A program made the position numbers and the translations under genes. The notes beneath the pieces are model-generated. The model was not told the origin of the DNA. It worked only from the letters and a program-made list of their open reading frames with translations, and ran no database searches. A DNA stretch of 64,000 nucleotides, taken from contig JAPMTS010000021.1 of the NCBI GenBank assembly GCA_026552955.1, positions 1-64,000 of the forward strand, in the 5' to 3' direction. Shown piece after piece: positions 35,629 through 45,280 of the stretch (positions are counted from its first letter, which is position 1; each line of letters begins with the position of its first letter). The stretch is from Candidatus Methanoperedens sp. (GTDB lineage: Archaea; Halobacteriota; Methanosarcinia; Methanosarcinales; Methanoperedenaceae).

Positions 35629-36390
35629 ATGAAACTAGAAAAAATCCTCCTCATGGATGACAAAGGGATATCTGAAATAATAGGGATAATTTTAATACTG
35701 GGAATTATTGTCATATTTTTGGGAATCCTGCAATCAAAGTCTGTTCCTGAATGGAACAAAGAAATAGAAGCAGGCCATTTCAATACCATTTTCGATGACG
35801 TTCTCGATTTAAGACAGGCATTACAGGAAACTGCCATTTATGTTTCACCCAGGACGACAGTAGTTCATGCAGCTCTTGATTATCCCACCAGGATGTTCCT
35901 TCAAAATTCTCTAAAACCAGGGGCTACAATCTCAACAATGAACAACAATCAAATCAGAATAAGCTATAACGGTACTACCACCGAAGTGGTAAATTCCTGC
36001 ACAATCCGGATCAAGGAAAATTACAACTATTTCTCAGCACCGGAACTTATTATCGAACATGGTATGATAATAGGCAAGGTTGGACATACCAACTATACTA
36101 TAGATGATCCTCTTATGAATAACAAAACTATAGACCTTTATTTAGTCGAATGCGAAAATAGTTCTATCGGTACAACATCATCGATGAATATTCATTTATT
36201 TCCTGTCATGGTAAGCAATCAATCTGCCACTAATGCATCCATAACATTTACAACGGACTATCCAGAATTATGGGATACCTATCTTGAATCAATCAATGTA
36301 GATGGTGATCCGCCCTTTGAAAATGAAATTACCATGAATTATAATAACGCAACGAGAATAAGAACATTCATTACACGTATTATTGTGTAG
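35629..36390 (+). CDS. archaeal type IV pilin-like surface protein
   Basis: The N-terminus has a class III signal: MDDKGISEIIG followed by a hydrophobic helix (IILILGIIVIFLGILQ), expected to be cut after Gly by a FlaK/EppA-type peptidase and built into a pilus. The initiator may be the ATG at 35629 or at 35653 just before MDDKG. The remaining 220 residues are a beta-rich domain with many sequons (NGT, NSS, NAS). About three quarters of residues look identical to residues 1-250 of the protein encoded at 36465-38810 on the other strand. The type IV pilus machinery lies 4-8 kb away. Confidence 0.82.
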   Translation: MKLEKILLMDDKGISEIIGIILILGIIVIFLGILQSKSVPEWNKEIEAGHFNTIFDDVLDLRQALQETAIYVSPRTTVVHAALDYPTRMFLQNSLKPGATISTMNNNQIRISYNGTTTEVVNSCTIRIKENYNYFSAPELIIEHGMIIGKVGHTNYTIDDPLMNNKTIDLYLVECENSSIGTTSSMNIHLFPVMVSNQSATNASITFTTDYPELWDTYLESINVDGDPPFENEITMNYNNATRIRTFITRIIV

Positions 36391-36464
36391 TTCCTTCCCT
36401 ATAAACCGGTTCAGAAACACCTGCAAGAAGAGTCACATCTATCCTGGAATGAGTCCCGGTTGTT

Positions 36465-38810
36465 TTAGGAGGGGGTTAGAGATCTTACCGTCAAGTCATA
36501 GAGAATTGGCGAAGTATCTCCTGATGGAATTTGAAATGTTGTCTCTATTTCCACATATCTTCCTTTTAACATTGTATCCAATTGAACTCCATTTTCTGCA
36601 TTTTTCCATGATGACCAGTTTGCTGTATCATTCGATGCTCTTACACTTACTTTTATAGATGTGCCTGCTGGTTCACTGCTATTCCATGAGATGGTGCCCC
36701 ATGATGTGTTTGCAGTCCCACTATCGAATATGATAGTCCATGTTCCTATTGTTGTTGTTATTGTCTGTGCTATGAAACCAGTCATATCACTGTATGTATA
36801 ATGCCCTCCACTTCCGTTGATATCCTTTTTGAGATCGATTGTGTTTGTTGCCGGATCTATCCGGTATATATTATTACTGCCGATATCAGTTACCCAGACT
36901 TTGCCTGCTTCATCCACAGCAACGCCTGAAGGATTTTTGAAACCAGATATTGTTTTTAAGAGATTTCCGTTACTATCGTATCTGGATACGCTGTTATATG
37001 CCCCGCTACTGTTTTTGTCAATGCCTGCTACCCAGATGTTATTATCGCGGGTTGATACAACACCTCTATATGTCCTTGCCGGAATATTCCACATTATTAC
37101 TGGTTTCGTATCATTAATATCAACTTTAACAAGCCGGCTGTTACCTGAAGTCAGATATCCGGCAGTAAACAGATGACCTGAGTAATCAAGACAGAGTCCA
37201 TAGGTGTTATTGATACTTATCTTTTTAATATCAGTAAGGTTTGAAGTATTAATTCTCAGAACATGGTCACGAAGTTTCGCAGACCAGAGTATGCCTTTTT
37301 TATCTATCACTGCTCCATAAGCCCAATGTCCCCAGGGCGAAACATCAATGATATTTTTTATTTGACCGGTTGCCCCATCGATATAAAAGTATTTACTCGT
37401 TGCATAAGTCCCGGCCCAGAGATTATTATTTGCATCGATAGCTAATCCTCGTGGTGCAGTACCAAGGTAGTTGGTATCATAAGATCCTGTGTATGTTCCT
37501 GGTATAAATGTGCCTTCCTTGCCAGATATCAAGACGACTTCATAAAGAACACACTCGTCCTTACCCCAATCAAGAAGCTCATTACCTGTAATATTTCCAT
37601 CATTATTTGTATCTCTGGAAGATTGTATGGTACCATCATCGTTTCTATCCAGGCAATGACCTGAATCATAATTTCCTATTTTAACTACTGTTCCGGCCTG
37701 TCTCGTGCCTACCCAGACATCACCCCTAAGATCCACCGTTGTTCGTGAAGGATTCCCCCCATGACTTGGATTTGAATTAACCCGATACCTTCCGGTCTCC
37801 TTTCCGGTCCGTGTGTCAATTTTAGAAATTGTGCCCAAATTTGTATTTGGTACCCAAATAAAGGAATAATTTACTTCTGCAAGATCGGAAGTGTTGATTT
37901 GCAGTTGATCATCGATTACATCATGATTTATATTGGTCAATATCCCTTCATCGAAATCAGCATTTAGTGTATATGTTCTGGAGATAACTGTTGTTGGAGA
38001 AGGGGTAGGGGTGGGCTCAGGAGTGGGTGTAAGAGTAGGTTCAGGAGTGGGTGTTCCAGTAGGGGTGGGTATTAATTCAATATCAAAACTCGTAATGAAT
38101 GTATTTATGCTCGTTGAGTTGGTGTAATTCAGAGTAATTTCGTTTCCAGATACATTCGAGTTTACCTTGATTGATTTAAGATACTTATCCCATAATTCTG
38201 GATAGTCCGTTGTAAATGTTATGGATGCATTATTAGCAGATTGATTGCTTAATCGGACCGGAAACAAATGAATATTCATCGATGATGTTGTACCGATAGA
38301 ACTATTTTCGCAGTCTAACAAATAAAGATCAATTGTCTGGTTATTCATGAGAGGATCATCGAGAGTATAGCTTACGTGTCCAACCTTGCCTATTACCATA
38401 CCATGTTCGATAATTAGTTCTGGTGCTGAGAAATAGTTATAATATTCCTTGAGCTGAATTGTACAGGAATTTACCACTTCGGTGGTAGTACCGTTATAGC
38501 TTATTCTGATTTTCTTGTCGTTAAATGTTGAGATTGTAGCCCCTGGTTTTGGAGGATTTTGAAGGAACATCCTGGTGGGATAATCAAGAGCTGCATGAAC
38601 TACTATCGTTTTGGGTAAATAATAAAATGCCGTTCTTTCTATTCCTTGCCTGATATTTAGCGTGTCGGTATGAAGTTTATTGAAATGCTCTGTCTCTATT
38701 TGTTCATTCCATTCAGGAACAGACCTGGATTGTATGATCCCCGCAAATATGACTGAAATTACCAATACCAGTAAAATCCCAATCAGTGCCGAGATTCCTT
38801 TGTCATCCAT
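36465..38810 (-). CDS. pilin-like protein extended by a linker and beta-propeller with calcium-loop motifs
   Basis: Starts MDDKGISALIG plus a hydrophobic helix, the same pilin signal and ~250-residue domain as the protein at 35629-36390. The ATG at 38810 was chosen because the longer frame begins at TTG without paralogue similarity. A Thr/Pro linker (TPTPEPTLTPTPEP type) follows. Then a repeat domain of about 350 residues with NHL/Vgb-like propeller blades (DLRGDVWVGTR, DANNNLWAGTY, DEAGKVWVTDIGSNNIYRIDP). Inside it are two EF-hand-like loops (DRNDDGTIQSSRD and DTNNDGNITGNE). The C-terminal ~100 residues resemble a beta-sandwich. Probably a tip or decorated pilin, or a surface adhesin. Confidence 0.82.
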   Translation of the reverse strand: MDDKGISALIGILLVLVISVIFAGIIQSRSVPEWNEQIETEHFNKLHTDTLNIRQGIERTAFYYLPKTIVVHAALDYPTRMFLQNPPKPGATISTFNDKKIRISYNGTTTEVVNSCTIQLKEYYNYFSAPELIIEHGMVIGKVGHVSYTLDDPLMNNQTIDLYLLDCENSSIGTTSSMNIHLFPVRLSNQSANNASITFTTDYPELWDKYLKSIKVNSNVSGNEITLNYTNSTSINTFITSFDIELIPTPTGTPTPEPTLTPTPEPTPTPSPTTVISRTYTLNADFDEGILTNINHDVIDDQLQINTSDLAEVNYSFIWVPNTNLGTISKIDTRTGKETGRYRVNSNPSHGGNPSRTTVDLRGDVWVGTRQAGTVVKIGNYDSGHCLDRNDDGTIQSSRDTNNDGNITGNELLDWGKDECVLYEVVLISGKEGTFIPGTYTGSYDTNYLGTAPRGLAIDANNNLWAGTYATSKYFYIDGATGQIKNIIDVSPWGHWAYGAVIDKKGILWSAKLRDHVLRINTSNLTDIKKISINNTYGLCLDYSGHLFTAGYLTSGNSRLVKVDINDTKPVIMWNIPARTYRGVVSTRDNNIWVAGIDKNSSGAYNSVSRYDSNGNLLKTISGFKNPSGVAVDEAGKVWVTDIGSNNIYRIDPATNTIDLKKDINGSGGHYTYSDMTGFIAQTITTTIGTWTIIFDSGTANTSWGTISWNSSEPAGTSIKVSVRASNDTANWSSWKNAENGVQLDTMLKGRYVEIETTFQIPSGDTSPILYDLTVRSLTPS

Positions 38811-38896
38811 CAGGACAATTTTTCTTTTTTCATGTAGACAACTTCTATTCTCAATAAACAGCCCGCCTTCATTGATCAATATTCCATCTTCCTGGT

Positions 38897-38922
38897 GTGT
38901 ACCTTATTAATCCAATTGTGAA
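38897..38922 (-). promoter_or_regulatory. conserved upstream element, second copy
   Basis: Minus-strand copy of the element at 35542-35568 (TTCACAATTGGATTA then ATAAGGTACAC), about 90-110 bases before the extended pilin-like gene. See the first copy for the comparison. Confidence 0.5.
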
Positions 38923-38948
38923 GAACATGTGAGTATAAGTATAAATAT

Positions 38949-39000
38949 TTTTGTAACGATATTCTTATATACCTATCTTTTGTAATGATATTCTTATATA
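38949..39000. repeat. 23-bp direct repeat upstream of a surface protein gene
   Basis: TTTTGTAACGATATTCTTAT at 38949 recurs at 38978 with one change, giving a 29-bp period. It lies 90-140 bases before the gene at 39089, in an AT-rich stretch that also contains likely TATA boxes. It may be a regulator site or duplicated promoter. Confidence 0.6.
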
Positions 39001-39088
39001 TATCAGATGTCTGAAAAGGAATATATAGAATTTACAAAAGAAAAAAGCAGGTTGTGAAAATATAATAATAACAAAGTTTTCTTCAGGG

Positions 39089-40078
39089 ATGGTTTTTATC
39101 TTTGTAATTGGTATTTTCTGCATTGCTGCAACTGCTGCAGAAATACCACCTGTGGATAAACAAATCATTCTAGGGCCAATCGATGGCTATCACAGATATT
39201 ACATCCACGTGTTCAATGTAGACGACATTGCGAGGGTGAAAATAAATACACAACTTATAGCGACAATGAGTTTTAAAAACGATAGTGGGTGGATTGAAAT
39301 AACGAAATACTTAGTAGAAGGCGACAATACCATTGAATTGACCAATGAGAATGGACCTGAAAATGGATGGGCATATGGATTTGACCTCAAACGGGATGAT
39401 TCTATCATCTGGAGTGATTCGTGTGGAATGGCAGGTTCTCTTGGTTGTGAATATGATGACATAACAACAGGATTGGTATATCGCAATATAATAACTCTAA
39501 AACTGGTGACGATCTCACCAACCCACATTGAAAAAAAAATCACCCTGGGCCCTTATGATAGCTATCACAAATACTACATCCGTATGCAAAAAGATTTAGA
39601 TGATACTTCAAAGGTGTCTGCCAATGGACAAGTTGTCGCAACGATGAGTTTCAGGCAGGACAGTGGATGGATTGAAATAACGGGACACTTATTAGAAGGT
39701 GACAATACCATTGAATTGACCTATGAGAATGGGAATGAAAATGGATGGGCATATGGATTTGACCTCAAACAAAATGATTCAATCATCTGGAGTGATTCAT
39801 GTGGAACCCCGGATTCTCTTGGATGTAAAGATGATGACATAACAAAAGGATTGGTTTATCGCACTATAGTAACTTTAAAACTCATCCCATTTTCATCAAC
39901 TTCTGCATCTGCGCTGGCACCGGCTGCAAACCCTGTACCCACGCAAAAGCCAAATTCAACACCTGCACAAAAAGCCGAAGCAACGAATTCAGATATAAAA
40001 CCCTCAGGAGTTTTTCTTGTAATAATAGGTGCCTTTATGATATTATGGTTATTTAAAAAGTTAAAAACTCCTAAATAA
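39089..40078 (+). CDS. surface protein with two repeated domains and C-terminal membrane anchor
   Basis: 329 residues: a signal peptide to about residue 17, then two copies of a domain of about 125 residues (each with LGP.D.YH.YYI, ATMSF..DSGWIEIT, EGDNTIELT.ENG.ENGWAYGFDLK and IIWSDSCG...LGC). A Pro/Ala/Thr linker and a C-terminal helix (GVFLVIIGAFMILWLF) with a basic tail anchor it. The fold is probably a beta-sandwich (carbohydrate-binding-like). The two domains are over 70% identical, so the duplication is fairly recent. It converges on the pilus platform gene, overlapping it by 8 bp. The function is unknown. Confidence 0.78.
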   Translation: MVFIFVIGIFCIAATAAEIPPVDKQIILGPIDGYHRYYIHVFNVDDIARVKINTQLIATMSFKNDSGWIEITKYLVEGDNTIELTNENGPENGWAYGFDLKRDDSIIWSDSCGMAGSLGCEYDDITTGLVYRNIITLKLVTISPTHIEKKITLGPYDSYHKYYIRMQKDLDDTSKVSANGQVVATMSFRQDSGWIEITGHLLEGDNTIELTYENGNENGWAYGFDLKQNDSIIWSDSCGTPDSLGCKDDDITKGLVYRTIVTLKLIPFSSTSASALAPAANPVPTQKPNSTPAQKAEATNSDIKPSGVFLVIIGAFMILWLFKKLKTPK

Positions 40079-41963
40079 GAAATACGAAGAAAATATATGC
40101 CAATATTATCATTATAATTGAATGCTTGAGGCCATCATATACGCTTGTTCCCATCATCTGACCAGCGATTATTCCTGAAAAGAAACCCTGTATCAGGGAT
40201 GCATGCAAGAAAAGAAGGTTAAACTCAGCTTTATTTGCACCAATTGATAACATGCCGCCTGCACTTGCATCAGGTATCTTTGTCAAAAACATTGTAGCAA
40301 ACACATACAAAACGATCAAGAATACAAAAAAAGACATATATACTACAATCAGGTAGGAAAAAAGAACCGTGAATTTTTGGCGCTTCAGTCTGTCAGATAG
40401 CGAAGCTTCATCTGATGCAACCCTGAGCGTCTCCTTGATATTTCCCGTGGATTCGCTGGCTTTCATGATAAGAGTGACTATTCTGGAAATAGACGTGGTC
40501 CTTACCCTTCGTTCAAATTTTGTAAAAGCATTCAAAATATTGCTGCTCCACACAATATCTTTATGCATTAGCTTGACTTCAGTACTTAATACCCCCAGAT
40601 TTATCTTTGTAATGGATTTGATGGCATCGGTAATCGGCATTCCCACTTCATTTATTGAGGCCATTCGCTTGAGAAAATCAGGGATCGAATCTTCGATGGC
40701 CTGTATCCTTCGGTTCTGTATTTCATAGAAGAACAGGAAAGGTACCAGTAAGATCAATACACTGAAAAAGATTGAATCATCGATCCTATCAATAGCGATC
40801 TTCTGGTTATATATCGATATGACAAAATACATAAGTGCGGCAGGTATCGTCAAATAGAACACTTTTTCGGGGTCTGCAAAGAAGAGTTTAAAGGGATTTT
40901 TCCGTCCTTCTACTACACTGGTCCATCTAACCGAGCGCAAAAGTTTACGTATGAGTCGTTCATCATTTTTGGAAAATCTGGTTCTAATATCGTCATACTG
41001 CTGTATCTTTTTGGTAACCCTGATTATTTGTTTTAATCTTGTGTCGCTGCCAACAGAAAGGGCACTTAGCAAAACACTGAATGCTAAGGCACATAAGGGT
41101 ATTATAGCATATATAAGAATTTTTAGAAATACCAGGTTTCCAGGCCCCATGAGCCCCATTACTATAACTATAGTTATCAAGAAAAGGGGACCTGCAACAA
41201 AAACCGTTATATAGGTTTCAGCAAGCATCCCCAGCATCTCAAGATACAGGTTTTGATCTGCTTCGGCAGTGTTCCGGTAGTGGATCACCATAGTATCAAA
41301 TAGAGTTTCCAGGTTACCACTTGTCTCCAAAACATTTATGAGATTGTCAAGAAAATCCCTGAACTTATCTGACTGGGTATTGAGGGATGCACTCTTTAGC
41401 GATGAAACGATATCCTTTCCATGCATTTCAGTATCGATCAATATATATTCGATCTCTTCTGCAAATTCGCCATAGATATTGCGATACTGGCTCAAGGACT
41501 TGAAAATCATAATAAGACTCAATCCACCTTTGCTCATTGCATGCATATATGAAACCGCATGAGGCAGAGTAAGGTCAATTCTCTGCTTCCGTATCTGAGA
41601 AACTAATCCCGGATATGCCAGGATCAAGGAATAAGTAGCAAGCGTGAGAAAAAATGATATAAATATTATAATTACTAGAATAAAACCGGGCTCACCGTAA
41701 CCTGTTCCACTAACTCCCATTTTCGGAGCTATTCCTAAATATTTTACATATATTAGACGCCACAGGGGAGTGAGCAATAAACCGAAAACTGCAGCGAATA
41801 TCCCTGTTATTATTGAATAGAGATATGCTGTGCTTGCATAGATATCCCATGGAATAGGTAGGTGTGCTTGCTTGATAGCAGTTCTCATACCTTTATAATT
41901 ATCTTTATTCTTCCTTACAAGATTTCCAAATATCGCAAAAGCTAATTTATTTATACGATTCAT
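40071..41963 (-). CDS. type IV pilus/secretion membrane platform protein (TadC/FlaJ/PilC-like)
   Basis: 630 residues with two T2SSF domains. The first spans about 130-290 (PHAVSYMHAMSKGGLSLIMIF... ETSGNLETLFD), the second about 430-600 (IPDFLKRMASINEVGMPITDAI... ASESTGNIKETL). Each is followed by pairs of hydrophobic helices, plus N-terminal helices near 55-75 and 95-115. It is the inner-membrane platform on which pilins are assembled. The ATPase gene lies 13 bp upstream on the same strand. No archaellum genes are present, so this is an adhesion-type pilus or secretion system rather than an archaellum. Confidence 0.9.
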   Translation of the reverse strand: MNRINKLAFAIFGNLVRKNKDNYKGMRTAIKQAHLPIPWDIYASTAYLYSIITGIFAAVFGLLLTPLWRLIYVKYLGIAPKMGVSGTGYGEPGFILVIIIFISFFLTLATYSLILAYPGLVSQIRKQRIDLTLPHAVSYMHAMSKGGLSLIMIFKSLSQYRNIYGEFAEEIEYILIDTEMHGKDIVSSLKSASLNTQSDKFRDFLDNLINVLETSGNLETLFDTMVIHYRNTAEADQNLYLEMLGMLAETYITVFVAGPLFLITIVIVMGLMGPGNLVFLKILIYAIIPLCALAFSVLLSALSVGSDTRLKQIIRVTKKIQQYDDIRTRFSKNDERLIRKLLRSVRWTSVVEGRKNPFKLFFADPEKVFYLTIPAALMYFVISIYNQKIAIDRIDDSIFFSVLILLVPFLFFYEIQNRRIQAIEDSIPDFLKRMASINEVGMPITDAIKSITKINLGVLSTEVKLMHKDIVWSSNILNAFTKFERRVRTTSISRIVTLIMKASESTGNIKETLRVASDEASLSDRLKRQKFTVLFSYLIVVYMSFFVFLIVLYVFATMFLTKIPDASAGGMLSIGANKAEFNLLFLHASLIQGFFSGIIAGQMMGTSVYDGLKHSIIMIILAYIFFVFLI

Positions 41964-41976
41964 ATTTTCAGTCTTT

Positions 41977-43680
41977 TTATTTTTTGACCCCGGTGTCTGT
42001 TCCCTTTGTGACCATCTCCATAGTCATTTTGGCATCTGTATAGTAATTATGTATCAATGAAACGACTTCGAACTCGTCCATTTCATTTTTTACCATGAAT
42101 TCCAGGATTTTTTGTCTATTATCGAGTTCTGTAATCAATTTCTTCTCATCCCAGTTACGGGTAGCCATAATATTCTCCGTAATAAATGATTTCCCGTTCT
42201 TTTTGAATGTGTCATCTTTTGGATCCCAGTAATAAAGTTCATTATATTGAAGCTCACCGCTATTCTGGTCGATTCCCATAAATTCAACCAACTGATCCAA
42301 ACGCCGTATCTTTTTATTTCCAAAAACCATTATTTTTTGGATACACAGGATATCCAGTGCCTGGATCATCACACGCGGGACATTTATGGGATCTCCTTCA
42401 AGCCTGCTCACTACAGTATTTACCGAATCAGCATGCATAGTCGAATATGTGGTGTGTCCCGTATTCATAGCCTGGAACAAGGTCATACCTTCTTTGCCCC
42501 TGATCTCTCCCACAATAATATATTCAGGACGCTGGCGAAGTGCCTGGCGCAGGAGTTCATACATATCTATGTCATTTACACTTGTTCCTTTTGTAAGTGA
42601 TTCCCTTGTCACACTTCCTATCCAGTTCGTATGATGCAGCATGAGTTCATGAGTATCTTCAATGCTGACTATTTTGGCAAGTGGGGGAATGAAGAGGGAA
42701 ACTGAATTCAATGAAGATGTTTTTCCTGCTGCCGTTGCTCCGGAAAAAATGATGCTTTTTCCCGTTTCCACGGCAAGCCATATAAATGCAAGAACATCTG
42801 ACGAATATGTGCCATTTCTGATAAGATCAGCAGGAGTAAATGCCTGATCACGAAATTTCCGTATTGTGAACGTACTCCCCCTGAATGTGACCTCTTTTCC
42901 AAGTGAAGCATTCAATCTCGAGCCGTCCGGAAGTGTGCTATTTATTAAAGGCTCACCCAGGGTTATCTGCTTTCCGCATCGTTGAGTGAGCTTCACCACA
43001 AAGGAATCCAGTCTTTGTTCTTCAAAAGATAAGTTTGTCTTTATGTTATTAAATTTTCTATGGTATATGAATATTGGTATATCCGAACCATCGCAGGATA
43101 TGTCTTCAATATTTGGATCTCTCATCAAGGCATCAAGCCTTTCATAACCTATGTAATCCCTCTTTATGAAATATAATATCTTATAAATGGCTTTTGCGTC
43201 GATTTCAATCGAATAGCTATCTATCAGGTCGATCGTTTTATCCTCAATGATTTCCTCTTTTGTCTTGTTTCCAGTCTCATTAATGGAAATTGTATCCAGG
43301 ATATTTTCGTAAATGGTCTCAAGCACGATCCGTTCATACACAGATAGTTCCGGCTCAACAACGAAATAGAGGTGCTCATTTTTCTCCTGATTGAATAATA
43401 TGGATATAAACGCACAGGGCTTATTTACCCAGTATCGTTCTTTTTCAATATAACCATCCACCCCATTAAAAGAAACAATATCTCCGAAATGCTCAAGCCA
43501 ATAGGGGTCAAGTTTAAGTTTTTTCCTGAAAAGGATATGTATATAGCTTCTAAAATCTTTGTATTCTTCAATGATCACATCTTTCAAGCTTTTTGATTTA
43601 TTTTCAGATTTTTCACCGTGAAATATGGGGACTTTTTTTGCATGTGAATTCGGGACAGTATTAGAATTTAGTGAATCCAT
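41977..43680 (-). CDS. type IV pilus/secretion ATPase (TadA/GspE/VirB11-like)
   Basis: 567 residues. An N-terminal domain of about 200 residues, then the secretion ATPase: LMRDPNIEDISCDG, Walker A GATAAGKTS (about 307-315), Asp box SIEDTHEL, Walker B YIIVGEIRGKEG and His box MNTGHTTYSTMHAD. All motifs are intact. It drives pilus assembly with the platform protein encoded downstream. It is divergent from the KaiC-like pair at 43764-45280, with 83 bp between the start codons, so the two operons may be co-regulated. Confidence 0.93.
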   Translation of the reverse strand: MDSLNSNTVPNSHAKKVPIFHGEKSENKSKSLKDVIIEEYKDFRSYIHILFRKKLKLDPYWLEHFGDIVSFNGVDGYIEKERYWVNKPCAFISILFNQEKNEHLYFVVEPELSVYERIVLETIYENILDTISINETGNKTKEEIIEDKTIDLIDSYSIEIDAKAIYKILYFIKRDYIGYERLDALMRDPNIEDISCDGSDIPIFIYHRKFNNIKTNLSFEEQRLDSFVVKLTQRCGKQITLGEPLINSTLPDGSRLNASLGKEVTFRGSTFTIRKFRDQAFTPADLIRNGTYSSDVLAFIWLAVETGKSIIFSGATAAGKTSSLNSVSLFIPPLAKIVSIEDTHELMLHHTNWIGSVTRESLTKGTSVNDIDMYELLRQALRQRPEYIIVGEIRGKEGMTLFQAMNTGHTTYSTMHADSVNTVVSRLEGDPINVPRVMIQALDILCIQKIMVFGNKKIRRLDQLVEFMGIDQNSGELQYNELYYWDPKDDTFKKNGKSFITENIMATRNWDEKKLITELDNRQKILEFMVKNEMDEFEVVSLIHNYYTDAKMTMEMVTKGTDTGVKK

Positions 43681-43763
43681 TCCATCAACTCAATTATTAT
43701 ACATTATTATCATTATAATCACGTTAAATTCATATACTTTTCCCTCTATTATTAAATATATTT

Positions 43764-44582
43764 ATGAAACTCTTGAGAAATCCCACAGGTATAGATTCCC
43801 TTGACTCAGTGCTCCGGGGTGGTTTTCCTCCCGGTTCTCTCGTATTATTGCAGGGTGAGATAGGTGCAGGAGAGTTCGAATTTGCGATCTCATCTATCGC
43901 ACGACTGCTTAGCAGGCCAAAGGCCGATGATATATTTCCCGGAAAGGTGTGTTATATTTCGTTAACACGCGGAAAAGATGATGTCATGAAAGAGGTTGCA
44001 TTTTCGTTCCCGGAATTCCACAATATGATCAGTGATCGTCTTGAATTCAAGGATTTTTCCGAGGCCTTTTTTGCAAGATCTATTATTCCTATCAAATGGC
44101 GTTCATCTTCCCAGACCGAACTTTCATTTGATTCCCTGAAGTGGGATGAGGAGGAAGAAAACCTTGTTGTTGCACTCATCGATTATCTTGATAAGAATGC
44201 TAAAGGAAGCATTGTAATACTAGATTCTTTGACAGTACTTGCCCAGCATTGCCTGGAAAGGATGGAATGGAAAGACCTGATCTTGTTCTTGCGCGGTCTT
44301 CAAAAAGCTTCAAAAAAATGGGATGGTCTTGTATATACAATGTTAAGTGAAGGGATATTCGAGAGGAACAAACAGATCGAGATCCAGGATTGTATGGACG
44401 GGGTGATGGTTTTTGAATGGGATAAACAGGGGATATCACAAAGGCAGCGCATCATGTATATGAAAAAATTCAGAGGACTTCTCCCGGCATTGGATCAGGA
44501 TAATATTGTCAATTTTGAGACACAGATCAGTTCGCAAAAAGGTTTCGAAGTTTCAAATGTTAAAAGAGTGAGAGGAAGATAA
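43764..44582 (+). CDS. KaiC-like protein with degenerate Walker A (probable pseudo-ATPase)
   Basis: 272 residues with a KaiC-type start (NPTGIDSLDSVLRGGFPPGSLVLL). The P-loop reads QGEIGAGEFEFA: the Lys and Thr of GKT are replaced by Glu and Phe, so ATP hydrolysis is unlikely. The rest of the RecA fold is recognisable (VCYISLTRGKDD, SIVILDSLTVLAQ). Its stop overlaps the ATG of an intact KaiC-like gene, suggesting a regulatory pseudo-enzyme paired with an active one. It is divergent from the pilus ATPase gene, a position recalling FlaH beside FlaI in archaella. Confidence 0.8.
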   Translation: MKLLRNPTGIDSLDSVLRGGFPPGSLVLLQGEIGAGEFEFAISSIARLLSRPKADDIFPGKVCYISLTRGKDDVMKEVAFSFPEFHNMISDRLEFKDFSEAFFARSIIPIKWRSSSQTELSFDSLKWDEEEENLVVALIDYLDKNAKGSIVILDSLTVLAQHCLERMEWKDLILFLRGLQKASKKWDGLVYTMLSEGIFERNKQIEIQDCMDGVMVFEWDKQGISQRQRIMYMKKFRGLLPALDQDNIVNFETQISSQKGFEVSNVKRVRGR

Positions 44583-45280
44583 TGGATTCACTTAATACAG
44601 GAATAACAGGACTTGATGAAATGCTCAAGGGGGGGATCCCGAAAGAACATATTATTGCAGTTCTTGGTTCACCGGGTACCGGCAAATCCACTTTTGCTCT
44701 GCAATTCATATATGCAGGACTCCAGAAGGGTGAGAATTGCATATACCTTAGCCTTGAAGAAAGTGAGGATACGATTGTTAAAACCGCTTCGATCTTCGGC
44801 TGGGACCTTAAGCCATACATTACCAATAAAAAATTAGTCTTGATACGGTTAAGCGCCATGAACATTAAAATAACGGCCAGCCGGGTTGAAAATGACCTTC
44901 CAAGACTTTTTGAGTCATTCGGCGTGAAAAGGCTTGTTATTGACCCGATCACGTTGTATGAAATGCTGTATGAAAGTGAATCTGAACGCCGGGAACGCCT
45001 CTTTAATTTTGCAGAGAAAATAAGAGAACATGGGATAACGGTGGTCATGACTTCAGAAACTAACAACAGCAATGCATATAATTCAAAATTCGGGCTTATC
45101 GAGTACATAGCTGACGGTGTTATCATTTTAAGACAGGTAAGACCGACCGACCTCAGGGCAGTGACAACGGTGATCGAAATCTCAAAAATGAGGCGCAGTG
45201 ACCATTCAAGAGACATCAAACCTTATGTAATTTCAAAAAATGGGATAATAGTACACTCAGAGGCTGAAGTTTTCTCTTAA
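44582..45280 (+). CDS. KaiC-like ATPase, intact
   Basis: 232 residues: LNTGITGLDEMLKGGIPKEHI, Walker A GSPGTGKST (about 29-37), catalytic YLSLEESED, Walker B-like RLVIDPITLYE and TVVMTSETNNS. This is a single KaiC domain of the archaeal type. It starts on the last base of the preceding gene's stop codon (TAATG), so the pair is translationally coupled and probably forms a mixed complex. Candidates for its target are the neighbouring pilus proteins. Confidence 0.9.
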   Translation: MDSLNTGITGLDEMLKGGIPKEHIIAVLGSPGTGKSTFALQFIYAGLQKGENCIYLSLEESEDTIVKTASIFGWDLKPYITNKKLVLIRLSAMNIKITASRVENDLPRLFESFGVKRLVIDPITLYEMLYESESERRERLFNFAEKIREHGITVVMTSETNNSNAYNSKFGLIEYIADGVIILRQVRPTDLRAVTTVIEISKMRRSDHSRDIKPYVISKNGIIVHSEAEVFS

